From Photobacterium frigidiphilum (GTDB lineage Bacteria > Pseudomonadota > Gammaproteobacteria > Enterobacterales > Vibrionaceae), in the NCBI RefSeq assembly GCF_003025615.1, contig NZ_PYMJ01000009.1, positions 147,299 to 211,298 of the forward strand: a stretch of DNA of 64,000 bases, read 5' to 3'. The position numbers and the translations under genes were made by a program. Below, one piece after another: positions 56,757-64,000 of the stretch. Under the pieces are notes generated by a model that was not told the DNA's origin, ran no database searches, and saw only the letters and a program-made list of their open reading frames with translations. Every line of letters starts with the position of its first letter. Position 1 is the first letter of the stretch.

Positions 56757-56922
56757 AACGCCCCCCTTTCTAACTATGTTCTTTACAAAGCAGTAGGTTT
56801 AGCGAATGAGCTGAAGTGGTTAAACTAACCATGCAATATAGTCATTTAACCCCCTTCATTTTTCGTTTCACTTCACTCACTATTTTTCTATGAAACCAAC
56901 AGTAGGCTTATCAAGGATGGTA

Positions 56923-58398
56923 TTAATTATTGGCAACATCAATTAACGTTACGCTTCCATCGTCATTAACTTCTGCAATCTGACCTGATGGCTCTTCCAT
57001 AAACAACAAGGTAATAAAGCCCAATACCGCTGTACCAGCAATCACTAAGAAGAATGTGCTGTAATCAACTAACGATAATACTGTGAGATAACACACTGCA
57101 CCAACATTGCCATAAGCCCCTGTCATGCCAGCAATCTGCCCTGTCATACGACGTTTTATTAACGGCACTGTCGCAAACACAGCCCCTTCTCCTGATTGAA
57201 CAAAGAAAGAACATGCCATTGCTACCACTACAGCCAACCATAACGGCCATTCACTGTTTACTTGCCCCATGAAAAAATACCCTACGGCTAAGCCCGCAGT
57301 TAGAATCAATAACGTTGGTTTACGACCAAATTTATCTGATAACCATCCACCACCAGGACGCGACATAAGGTTCATAAACGCATACGCTGAAGCAACCATT
57401 CCCGCCATTACAGGTGTAAGTTCAAACGTTTCAGAAAAGAAAAGAGGCAACATTGAAATAACGGCAAGTTCTGAACCAAACGTAGCAAAATAAAGAATAT
57501 TCAGCACCACGACTTGTTTAAATTTGTATTGATGAATCTCTGGTACTGGCTCAGAAAATATCGACTTATTCAGCTTCCAGGTTTGCCATACTTCATATAA
57601 ATACAACACTGATAGTCCAATATAAATACTGTTAACTATAGTGTCAGATAGCATCGCTATACCTGTCGGCGATAGCTTCCAAGCTAATAACGCCAATGCA
57701 CCGTACATTGGAATTTTCATCAACAATAATAAGAAAAAGTCCCCTGTTGATGTCACTTCCATTGCACCTAAATTCTTAGGACGGAAATACGTTGAGCCCT
57801 TAGGGGTATCGGTAACATTGGCATAAAAGACAAAAGAGAACAGTAAGCTCATTACACCGGTAATTGCCATTGCATAGCGCCAACCATCTTCACCGCCAAG
57901 CATCACTGCAACTGTGGGTAGCGTAAATGCCGCGGCTGCCGAACCAAAATTACCCCAACCGCCATAAATCCCTTCTGCAGTCCCTAATTCATTATGTGGG
58001 AACCATTCAGAAACCAAACGAATACCCACCACAAAACCAGCGCCAATAAAGCCAAGTGCAAAACGTGAAATGGCCGCTTGAATAAACGTTTCAGACAATG
58101 CGAACGCAAAACAAGGAATTGAACAAATGGCGAGCAATGCCGAATAAACAATACGAGGGCCATATTTGTCAGTCAGCATCCCAATAACCACACGTGCAGG
58201 AATAGTAAATGCCACATTTAAAATAAGCAGTGTTTTGATTTCTGCGGTTGTTAAACCGAGCGACTCTTTAACGGATTGTAAAAATGGTGCCAAGTTAAAC
58301 CACACCATAAATGTAATGAAAAAAGCAAACCAGCTAAGATGAAGTATTTTCATCTTGCCAGTAAATGAAAACAAATTAAATTTATCCTTATTACCCAT
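56923..58398 (-). CDS. narK: Nitrate/nitrite transporter, NarK/NasA MFS family
   Basis: Twelve-helix major-facilitator carrier for nitrate uptake and/or nitrite efflux. Nitrate-porter signatures occur in both halves: GIYGGWGNFGSAAAAF (TM5) and GMTGAYGNVGAVCYL (TM11). The MFS loop motif LTDKYGPRIVY and SRPGGGWLSDKFGRKP are also present. 491 residues. AGAGGGA before ATG. Own sigma-54-type promoter immediately upstream. Position with nirBD/nasA suggests the assimilatory importer. Confidence 0.92.
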   Translation of the reverse strand: MGNKDKFNLFSFTGKMKILHLSWFAFFITFMVWFNLAPFLQSVKESLGLTTAEIKTLLILNVAFTIPARVVIGMLTDKYGPRIVYSALLAICSIPCFAFALSETFIQAAISRFALGFIGAGFVVGIRLVSEWFPHNELGTAEGIYGGWGNFGSAAAAFTLPTVAVMLGGEDGWRYAMAITGVMSLLFSFVFYANVTDTPKGSTYFRPKNLGAMEVTSTGDFFLLLLMKIPMYGALALLAWKLSPTGIAMLSDTIVNSIYIGLSVLYLYEVWQTWKLNKSIFSEPVPEIHQYKFKQVVVLNILYFATFGSELAVISMLPLFFSETFELTPVMAGMVASAYAFMNLMSRPGGGWLSDKFGRKPTLLILTAGLAVGYFFMGQVNSEWPLWLAVVVAMACSFFVQSGEGAVFATVPLIKRRMTGQIAGMTGAYGNVGAVCYLTVLSLVDYSTFFLVIAGTAVLGFITLLFMEEPSGQIAEVNDDGSVTLIDVANN

Positions 58399-58442
58399 AC
58401 AAAGATCCCTCTATTTATCAATAACATCTCTCCTTATAACAA

Positions 58443-58459
58443 AGCACATTACGTGCCAC
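58443..58459 (-). promoter_or_regulatory. Sigma-54 promoter of the nitrate transporter gene
   Basis: Minus strand TGGCAC-GTAAT-GTGCT: GG and GC are 10 bases apart, one mismatch from TGGCAC-N5-TTGCW. Expected start of transcription is about 35 bases before the ATG. A half-site TGCAC at 58561 may belong to an activator site. Confidence 0.65.
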
Positions 58460-58626
58460 GTTAACAAATAGGAATATTCATTTTTAAACAATAGGTTAAC
58501 GTATCACTCTGTAACTAATCGTCAATTAACGCCCTTTAGTTGGGCAACCAACTAAAAACATGCACTAATAGTACACACATGAGCTTTAATCAAGATAAAA
58601 TCTTAAATTAAGAGTGAAATTTAAAC

Positions 58627-58651
58627 AAAAAAATAGAGGCTAAAAGCCTCC
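58627..58651 (-). terminator. Terminator of the cobA-nirB-nirD operon
   Basis: GGAGGC-TTTTA-GCCTCT followed by A and seven T on the minus strand, 53 bases past nirD, separating it from the transporter promoter. Confidence 0.85.
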
Positions 58652-58703
58652 ATAATTTAAAATACCACGCATAGAAACAAATATAAGCGTTTGATTTAAA
58701 ACA

Positions 58704-59036
58704 CTACGCTAAAAACTGCAACTGAATCTCACCATTATTTATCCGTATAGGATACGTCTTTAATGTATATTCTGGTGATTCTAAGCACGTTCCAGTCTTA
58801 AGGTTAAAATGTTGTTTATAAAGTGGTGATGCTACGACAACTTCATCGCCAATAGAGCCGACAATACCGCGCGATAAAACATTCGCATCGCCGATTGGAT
58901 CAAAATTCGATAATGCATATAGGCTCTGATTACCACCACAATAAAAAATAGCCACTTGTTCATCATCAAATAATGCGCACAATCCGGTATCGGGAATTAA
59001 ATCATCTTGGTGACAAATTGTTTTCCAATCACTCAT
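58704..59036 (-). CDS. nirD: Nitrite reductase small subunit NirD
   Basis: Rieske-fold partner of NirB in NADH-dependent nitrite reduction to ammonia. WKTICHQDDLIPDTGLCAL, a Rieske-like beta fold with LSRGIVGSIGDEVVVASPLYKQHFNLKTG. Like other NirD proteins it lacks the CxH/CxxH cluster ligands. 110 residues. AAGGAAA before ATG. Confidence 0.94.
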   Translation of the reverse strand: MSDWKTICHQDDLIPDTGLCALFDDEQVAIFYCGGNQSLYALSNFDPIGDANVLSRGIVGSIGDEVVVASPLYKQHFNLKTGTCLESPEYTLKTYPIRINNGEIQLQFLA

Positions 59037-59068
59037 TTTATATTTTCCTTTTCAGCTATTAATGAAGA

Positions 59069-59108
59069 TATATACCCAAGTCACCTCAAGGTGCAGGATT
59101 CAGAATGA
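59069..59108. repeat. Dispersed palindromic repeat, left half inside the nirB-nirD gap (copy 8)
   Basis: ATATATACCCAAGTCACCTC then AAGGTGCAGGATTCAGAATG. It occupies most of the 77 bases between two cotranscribed genes, so it is part of the mRNA. Confidence 0.8.
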
Positions 59109-59113
59109 ATGAC

Positions 59114-61648
59114 CTAATCAGTCACTTCTACAATATCAATGCGTTCAGATTTTGTTGCAGGGCGACGCTGCTCTCGCTCTGTTACATAAGAGAGCTTATT
59201 ATCAGGATCAGAACTATTAATAAAATGCTGGAAACGTTTGAGTTTTTCAGATGACTCAATGGTTGTTTTCCATTCACATTGATAGTTTTGAATATTACGC
59301 GCCATTTCGTTTTCAAGCTCTTCTGCTAGCCCTAATTTATCATCTATAATGACTTCTTTAAGGTAATCGAGCCCGCCGTCTATGTTCTCTAGCCATACCG
59401 ATGTTCGCTGTAATCGATCGGCTGTGCGAATATAAAACATCAAGAATCGGTCAACATATTGCTGCAAGGTTTTATCATCTAAATCTGATGCAAAAAGATC
59501 AGCATGACGCGGGCGCATACCACCATTTCCGCACACATAAAGGTTCCAGCCATTTTCTGTCGCGATGATACCGACATCTTTCGACTGTGCTTCTGCGCAT
59601 TCACGGGTACAACCTGAGACACCAAACTTGATCTTATGCGGAGCACGTAATCCTTTGTAACGGTTTTCAATTTCTATCGCAAAACCCACACTGTCTTTCA
59701 CCCCATAACGACACCATGTGCTACCAACACACGATTTCACGGTACGCAGCGATTTGCCGTAGGCATGACCGGTTTCAAAACCCACATCAATTAGTTTTTT
59801 CCAAATACTCGGAAGTTCATGTAATTGTGCACCAAATAAGTCAATGCGTTGTCCGCCCGTTATTTTGGTATAAAGATTAAACTCTTGCGCTACCTGCCCT
59901 AATACAATTAATTTCTCTGGCGTTATCTCACCACCAGCAATACGTGGGACAACAGAATAAGTGCCATCTTTTTGCATGTTGCCAAGAAATATATCGTTAG
60001 TATCTTGCAGCCCAATATGTTGGTCATCTAATACATAATCATTCCAAAATGAGGCTAGAATCGATCCCACAGTTGGCTTACAAACTTCACAACCAAGCCC
60101 TTCACCGTGACTCGTTAACAATTCATCAAATGTCTTAATTTCCTTAATGCGAATAATGTCAGCCAGTTCTTTACGCGAATAAGCAAAGTGCTCACAAATG
60201 TCATTTTTCACCTCAAAACCAAGGCTCGCTAATTCAGCATCTAACACTTGTTTTGCCAACCCAGTACAGCCACCACAACCTGACGACGCTTTGGTTGTGC
60301 CTTTAATACTCGCCATATCGGTACAACCATTGGCGACAGCCTCTTTAATCTGCCCTTTGGTTACATCGAAACATGAGCATACTTGTGCTGAATCTGGCAA
60401 GGCATCAACACCAAAGCCTGTACTTGCTTCGCCATCAACCGCTGGCAATATTAATGCTGCTGGGTTTTCTGGCAATTCCATATCATTGAGCATCATTTGC
60501 AGCAACGTACCGTAGGCATCAACGTCACCAACTAATACTGCACCTAATATCTTTTTACCGTCTTCCGATACAATCAGACGTTTGTATATTTGCTCGACTT
60601 CATCATTAAAGGTGTAAGATTGCGCACCTGCAGTTTGCCCATGCGCATCACCGATACTGGCAACATCTACCCCCAGCAGCTTCAACTTGGTGCTCATATC
60701 TGCACCTGTAAATGCCCCCGTACCACCACTGATATGTGAAACCGCCGCTTTCGCCATGCTGTAACCTGGTGCGACTAAACCAAAGATTCGTCCTTGCCAA
60801 AGCGCACACTCACCAACGGCATAAACATTGTCGACACTCGTTTGGCAGTTATCGTTAATCACGATTCCGCCACGTTCACCCACCTCTAGGCCATATTGAC
60901 GTGCTAATTCATCTTGAGGGCGAATACCCGCAGAAAATACAATCATATCGGTTTCAAGAAAGCTGCCATCTGCAAAATTCATGCGGTAGCGACACGTTTC
61001 ACCCGCCACAATTTCTGTGGTCGCTTTTTCGGTATGTACCTGAACATCGAGCTGCTCAATTTTTCGTTGCAGTAATCGCGCACCACCATCATCTAATTGC
61101 ACCGCCATCAAGCGCGGAGCAAACTCAACAACATGGGTTTCAACGCCTAGGTGCTTCAGTGCATTTGCCGCTTCTAGCCCCAGCAAACCACCACCAATCA
61201 CCACACCAACTTGACTGTCTTTACCTGATTTTGTAATCGCCTCAAGATCTTCAATGGTGCGATATACCAAGCAATGCGGCTGATCATTCCCAGGGATAGG
61301 AGGTACAAAAGGATATGAACCGGTTGCCAGAATTAACTTATCGTAGGGTTCTTGGCGCCCACTTTCGGTAACCACGTGATTGTTTACTGTATCTAACGCA
61401 ACAACTTTATCGCTCAATACAAAGTTAACGCCGTGTTGTTGGTAATACCCTTCATCAGTTAATGCCAATTCATCTGCTGTTGTTCCTGAAAAATAGGCAC
61501 TCAACTTTACGCGATCATAGGCGAGTCGTGCTTCTTCAGAAAAAGTAACAATATCAAATTTATCTGCACTGGCATCCTGCACTAATGTATCGATAAACTT
61601 GTGTCCAACCATCCCGTTTCCAACCACAACAATACGCTGCTTATCCAT
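59114..61648 (-). CDS. nirB: Nitrite reductase (NADH) large subunit NirB
   Basis: Siroheme/FAD enzyme reducing nitrite to ammonium in the cytoplasm. FAD/NAD-binding part (about 1-400) with VVGNGMVGHKFID, ATGSYPFVPPIPG and GVVIGGGLLGLEAA. BFD-like [2Fe-2S] region with CSCFDVTKGQI and GCGGCTGLAKQ, and CEVCKPTVGS. Nitrite/sulfite reductase domains with VKSCVGSTWCRYGV and SGCTRECAEAQSKDVG (siroheme-[4Fe-4S] cysteines). 844 residues, similar to enteric NirB. GAGGA before ATG; lies 48 bases after cobA. Confidence 0.96.
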   Translation of the reverse strand: MDKQRIVVVGNGMVGHKFIDTLVQDASADKFDIVTFSEEARLAYDRVKLSAYFSGTTADELALTDEGYYQQHGVNFVLSDKVVALDTVNNHVVTESGRQEPYDKLILATGSYPFVPPIPGNDQPHCLVYRTIEDLEAITKSGKDSQVGVVIGGGLLGLEAANALKHLGVETHVVEFAPRLMAVQLDDGGARLLQRKIEQLDVQVHTEKATTEIVAGETCRYRMNFADGSFLETDMIVFSAGIRPQDELARQYGLEVGERGGIVINDNCQTSVDNVYAVGECALWQGRIFGLVAPGYSMAKAAVSHISGGTGAFTGADMSTKLKLLGVDVASIGDAHGQTAGAQSYTFNDEVEQIYKRLIVSEDGKKILGAVLVGDVDAYGTLLQMMLNDMELPENPAALILPAVDGEASTGFGVDALPDSAQVCSCFDVTKGQIKEAVANGCTDMASIKGTTKASSGCGGCTGLAKQVLDAELASLGFEVKNDICEHFAYSRKELADIIRIKEIKTFDELLTSHGEGLGCEVCKPTVGSILASFWNDYVLDDQHIGLQDTNDIFLGNMQKDGTYSVVPRIAGGEITPEKLIVLGQVAQEFNLYTKITGGQRIDLFGAQLHELPSIWKKLIDVGFETGHAYGKSLRTVKSCVGSTWCRYGVKDSVGFAIEIENRYKGLRAPHKIKFGVSGCTRECAEAQSKDVGIIATENGWNLYVCGNGGMRPRHADLFASDLDDKTLQQYVDRFLMFYIRTADRLQRTSVWLENIDGGLDYLKEVIIDDKLGLAEELENEMARNIQNYQCEWKTTIESSEKLKRFQHFINSSDPDNKLSYVTEREQRRPATKSERIDIVEVTD

Positions 61649-61696
61649 GTTGTATCCTCTTTATTTTTCTAATAATGCTTTAAATAAATCTGCGGA

Positions 61697-62533
61697 TTAC
61701 GCCATCAGACGTTCAGCTTTCTGGTTATCCAAGCTCGCAAACCATTGAAGTTGATCCGCCAGATCCACGACTTTGCCAATCACAATTAATGCAGGGGATT
61801 TCACATCATGTTCTGTGACTAATTCAGCGAGTTGGTTCAGCTTACCGCGTACTACACGTTGCTTTGGGCAGCATCCATTTTCGATCAAGGCGGCTGGCGT
61901 ATTGCTATCTAAACCTGATTTTATGAGCTCTTCGGCAATCAAACTTGCCTTGCTCAGCCCCATATAAAACACCAAGGTGTGATCAAGCTGCGCTAAGCTG
62001 TCCCAACGAATATCGAGTTCTTTCTCTGCATGTGCTGTCACAAACGTACAACCTTGAGACAAACCGCGATGAGTCAATGGAATACCCGCATAACTGGTGC
62101 ACCCAGCAGCAGCAGTAATACCGGGAACAAGTTCCACTTCGATATCTTCTTGCATTAAACGCAGCATTTCTTCACCGCCACGCCCAAACACAAACGCATC
62201 GCCTCCTTTAAGGCGACAGATATTTAAACCTTGCTGAGCTTTGGTCACGAGAAGATCATTTATTTCAGCTTGAGGTACGCTATGACGATCTTTGGCCTTT
62301 CCCACATACAATGCAGGGGTTGAAGGAGGGAATAGCTGACAGATCTCTTTGCTCACCAAGCGATCAAACAAGATCAGATCTGCCTGCTGAATAACCCTTA
62401 GGGCTTTTAAGGTAAGTAAATCAGGATCTCCCGGACCAGCACCCACTAAAGTGACTTTCCCTGAAAACGGGCTTTCTTTAGCAGTAGCTGCCGCAAAGTT
62501 AACAATGCTATTTGTAGGGGCTTCATTCGACAT
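61697..62533 (-). CDS. cobA: Uroporphyrinogen-III C-methyltransferase, nir-linked copy
   Basis: Second SUMT of the window, for siroheme used by NirB. VTLVGAGPGDPDLLTLKAL, CRLKGGDAFVFGRGGEE, VPGITAAAGC, GIPLTHRGLSQG, LVFYMGLSKA. 278 residues, stand-alone. First gene of the cobA-nirB-nirD operon, with GAGGAA before ATG and a sigma-54 promoter 47-63 bases upstream. Clearly paralogous to the asr-linked copy but diverged over most of its length. Confidence 0.93.
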   Translation of the reverse strand: MSNEAPTNSIVNFAAATAKESPFSGKVTLVGAGPGDPDLLTLKALRVIQQADLILFDRLVSKEICQLFPPSTPALYVGKAKDRHSVPQAEINDLLVTKAQQGLNICRLKGGDAFVFGRGGEEMLRLMQEDIEVELVPGITAAAGCTSYAGIPLTHRGLSQGCTFVTAHAEKELDIRWDSLAQLDHTLVFYMGLSKASLIAEELIKSGLDSNTPAALIENGCCPKQRVVRGKLNQLAELVTEHDVKSPALIVIGKVVDLADQLQWFASLDNQKAERLMA

Positions 62534-62579
62534 AACTCAATTCCTCTTACGCTTCCATGCTCGCTATGAATTGAGCTAC

Positions 62580-62596
62580 AGCAAAGAGAGTGCCAG
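62580..62596 (-). promoter_or_regulatory. Sigma-54 promoter of cobA-nirB-nirD
   Basis: Minus strand TGGCAC-TCTCT-TTGCT is a perfect match to the sigma-54 consensus TGGCAC-N5-TTGCW. Confidence 0.85.
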
Positions 62597-62725
62597 TAGT
62601 TAGCCTTTACATTCCAAATAAAAATAAAACCATTAAATTTCAATTAATTAAAGTTAAGGCAAAACTATAATCACGTATAAAGTTCTTTTTTATCACGCAT
62701 CAATTTCTTTGAAATAAGGAGCTAT

Positions 62726-62742
62726 TGCACAAAATAAGTGCA
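62726..62742. promoter_or_regulatory. NtrC-type binding palindrome between divergent nas operons
   Basis: TGCAC-AAAATAA-GTGCA is the 17-bp TGCAC-N7-GTGCA pattern of NtrC sites. It is about 130 bases upstream of the leftward -24 element and 160 bases upstream of the rightward one, usual enhancer distances. Confidence 0.75.
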
Positions 62743-62900
62743 CGAGACACCAGAATAAAGCATCGATTTTTGATGTGTTAACCCTTAAGTGGTAGTTGAA
62801 AATATTGCCTAATGCGCATTTCATAACATATCAATCCGCAACCAATTGTTAAGTAAGAATTAATACTTTCTTTCGCATAAGTTTTAGCACTTATCTCAAA

Positions 62901-62917
62901 CTGGCGTAGTTATTGCT
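62901..62917 (+). promoter_or_regulatory. Sigma-54 promoter of nasA
   Basis: TGGCGT-AGTTA-TTGCT: correct GG-N10-GC geometry, two mismatches in the CAC part. It lies about 54 bases before the nasA start. Confidence 0.7.
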
Positions 62918-62970
62918 CAGTCTCTTATATAACCAGAAAGAGAAAGCTGAACAGGCTAAGGAGAAGGATT

Positions 62971-64000
62971 GTGGCAATAGATAAAGTCACCCCTTGGGTT
63001 AAAAGTACCTGTGCATATTGTGGCGTAGGTTGTGGCATTGAAGCGAAGCCTACTGCAAGCGGTCAACTCGATATCCGAGGCGATGCTGATCACCCAGCAA
63101 ACTATGGGCGTTTATGTTCAAAAGGACTCGCGCTTGGCGAAACAGTTACGCATGAAGGACGCCTACAGTACCCATCAATCAATGGTCATCAAGTTGATTG
63201 GAACAGTGCGATTAAGCACGTGGCAACACAGTTTTCTGACATTATTGAACAGCATGGAAAAGAGGCGGTTGCCTTTTATGTCTCAGGGCAGCTGTTAACT
63301 GAAGATTATTATGTCGCGAATAAATTGATGAAAGGCTTTATTGGCACTGGCAATATCGATACCAATTCACGCCTTTGTATGTCATCCAGCGTTGCAGGGC
63401 ATAAACGGGCATTTGGTTCTGACACCGTACCGGGCTGCTATGAAGATCTTGAACTTGCCGATATGATCATTATTACAGGATCAAACCTTGCGTGGTGCCA
63501 TCCTGTTTTATACCAGCGTATTAAAGCCGAAAAACAACGCCGCCCTAGCCTTCAGGTGATCGTTATCGATCCAAGAAAAACAGATACCTGTGAAATAGCC
63601 AATCAGCACTTGGCATTAAAAGCGGGGTCTGATGTGGCTTTGTTTAACGGTTTACTCAGCTATCTTAACCAGCACCACCAGCTGAATAACGCGTATATCA
63701 ACGCACATACCGAAGGTTTCGAACAGGCAGTAGAGCGTGCAAATAAAGATGCTGGCGATATTGCAACGGTTGCCGCTAAAACGGGTTTATCGATTGAGCA
63801 GTTAAATACTTTTTATCGTTTGTACGCCAAGAATGAAAAGGTCGTCACCCTATACTCACAGGGGGTCAATCAATCTATTCAAGGCACAGATAAAGTAAAC
63901 AGTATTCTAAACTGTCACCTTGCGATGGGGCGGATAGGAAAACCGGGATCGGGACCGTTTTCTGTTACAGGCCAGCCTAACGCGATGGGTGGGCGTGAGG
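62971..64000 (+). CDS. nasA: Assimilatory nitrate reductase catalytic subunit (3' truncated by window)
   Basis: Molybdopterin (bis-MGD) enzyme reducing nitrate to nitrite in the cytoplasm. The N-terminus has the [4Fe-4S] motif C14-x2-C17-x3-C21-x27-C49 (STCAYCGVGCG ... GRLCSKG). Then follow FYVSGQLLTEDYYVANKL, NIDTNSRLCMSSSVAGHKRAFGSD with the Mo-ligand Cys, ITGSNLAWCHPVL, VIDPRKT and GQPNAMGGRE at the window end. There is no Tat signal, unlike periplasmic NapA, so the NasA/NarB type. GTG start at 62971 behind AAGGAGAAGG. 343 codons are present. Divergent from cobA-nirBD. Confidence 0.93.
   Translation, partial: MAIDKVTPWVKSTCAYCGVGCGIEAKPTASGQLDIRGDADHPANYGRLCSKGLALGETVTHEGRLQYPSINGHQVDWNSAIKHVATQFSDIIEQHGKEAVAFYVSGQLLTEDYYVANKLMKGFIGTGNIDTNSRLCMSSSVAGHKRAFGSDTVPGCYEDLELADMIIITGSNLAWCHPVLYQRIKAEKQRRPSLQVIVIDPRKTDTCEIANQHLALKAGSDVALFNGLLSYLNQHHQLNNAYINAHTEGFEQAVERANKDAGDIATVAAKTGLSIEQLNTFYRLYAKNEKVVTLYSQGVNQSIQGTDKVNSILNCHLAMGRIGKPGSGPFSVTGQPNAMGGRE

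Noticed and set aside
58561..58575. NtrC site upstream of the nitrate transporter
   Set aside because: TGCAC-N5-GTACA has the wrong spacing and a mismatched right half; kept only as a half-site remark.
62743..62970. Search for a NasR/NasT-type antiterminator in the nasA leader
   Set aside because: Only a small CATC...GATG hairpin was seen, with no GC-rich terminator and T run; the sigma-54/NtrC explanation fits better.

Overview
The window looks like chromosomal DNA of a marine gamma-proteobacterium of the Vibrionaceae, most likely a Photobacterium. The basis is protein similarity recalled from memory (CysB, TopA, YciN, TyrP, the Trp enzymes, MiaE, NirBD), moderate G+C, dispersed palindromic repeats, and gene order. 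The run cysB ... topA-yciN ... sohB-yciK-rluB-yciO-rnm-trpL-trp, followed by yciB/yciA/yciI, is the E. coli trp-region order with insertions. No rRNA, tRNA, CRISPR array, prophage or intact insertion sequence was seen.

Layout. (1) 1-3.9 kb: a sulfite-reduction operon (siroheme methyltransferase, asrA, asrB, asrC). asrB carries an in-frame TGA where homologues have Trp. (2) 4-12.3 kb: a CinA/YfaY-like protein, a TyrP-like aromatic permease behind a perfect TyrR box, a DUF3943 protein, a GGDEF-EAL protein, a TauE-type transporter and a methyltransferase. (3) 12.6-19.7 kb: cysB, then an accessory block between cysB and topA. It holds an unknown membrane-anchored protein, a MITE-like element, miaE, a small ORF with an attenuator-like terminator, a second CysB-like regulator, and a coupled three-gene operon (DUF3100-like membrane protein, small membrane protein, M20 amidohydrolase). 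(4) 20-29 kb: topA, yciN, DUF805, sohB, yciK, rluB, yciO, rnm. (5) 29.1-37.1 kb: the trp operon, with an E. coli-like promoter/operator, a leader peptide with three Trp codons, an attenuator, and a type I-beta DAHP synthase as first structural gene before trpE-G-D-CF-B-A. (6) 37-50 kb: transporters (DAACS, NSS, BCCT), yciB/yciA/yciI, a probable T2SS pilotin, a methyltransferase, a pseudouridine synthase, cardiolipin synthase, and a periplasmic pterin-fold protein with a diguanylate cyclase. (7) 50.4-54.5 kb: a DnaQ-like exonuclease with a cNMP/CBS/DUF294 protein, and an iron alcohol dehydrogenase. (8) 54.9-64 kb: a nitrate-assimilation cluster (PP2C-kinase fusion, NarK-type transporter, nirD, nirB, a second siroheme methyltransferase, and divergent nasA cut by the window end).

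How the parts fit. Two siroheme enzymes (AsrC and NirB) each have their own uroporphyrinogen methyltransferase. The nitrate cluster shows three sigma-54-type promoters. Two are divergent and share one NtrC-type palindrome, which implies nitrogen-limitation control. Aromatic amino-acid metabolism appears as a DAHP synthase under Trp attenuation and two transporters with predicted TyrR boxes. A palindromic repeat of about 60 bp recurs at eight intergenic sites.

Most novel candidates: the CysB-like regulator with the DUF3100/M20 operon, the DAHP synthase built into the trp operon, the asrB nonsense codon, the divergent sigma-54 nas control region, and the pterin-fold/diguanylate cyclase pair. 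All family assignments come from reading the translations; no database search was run.
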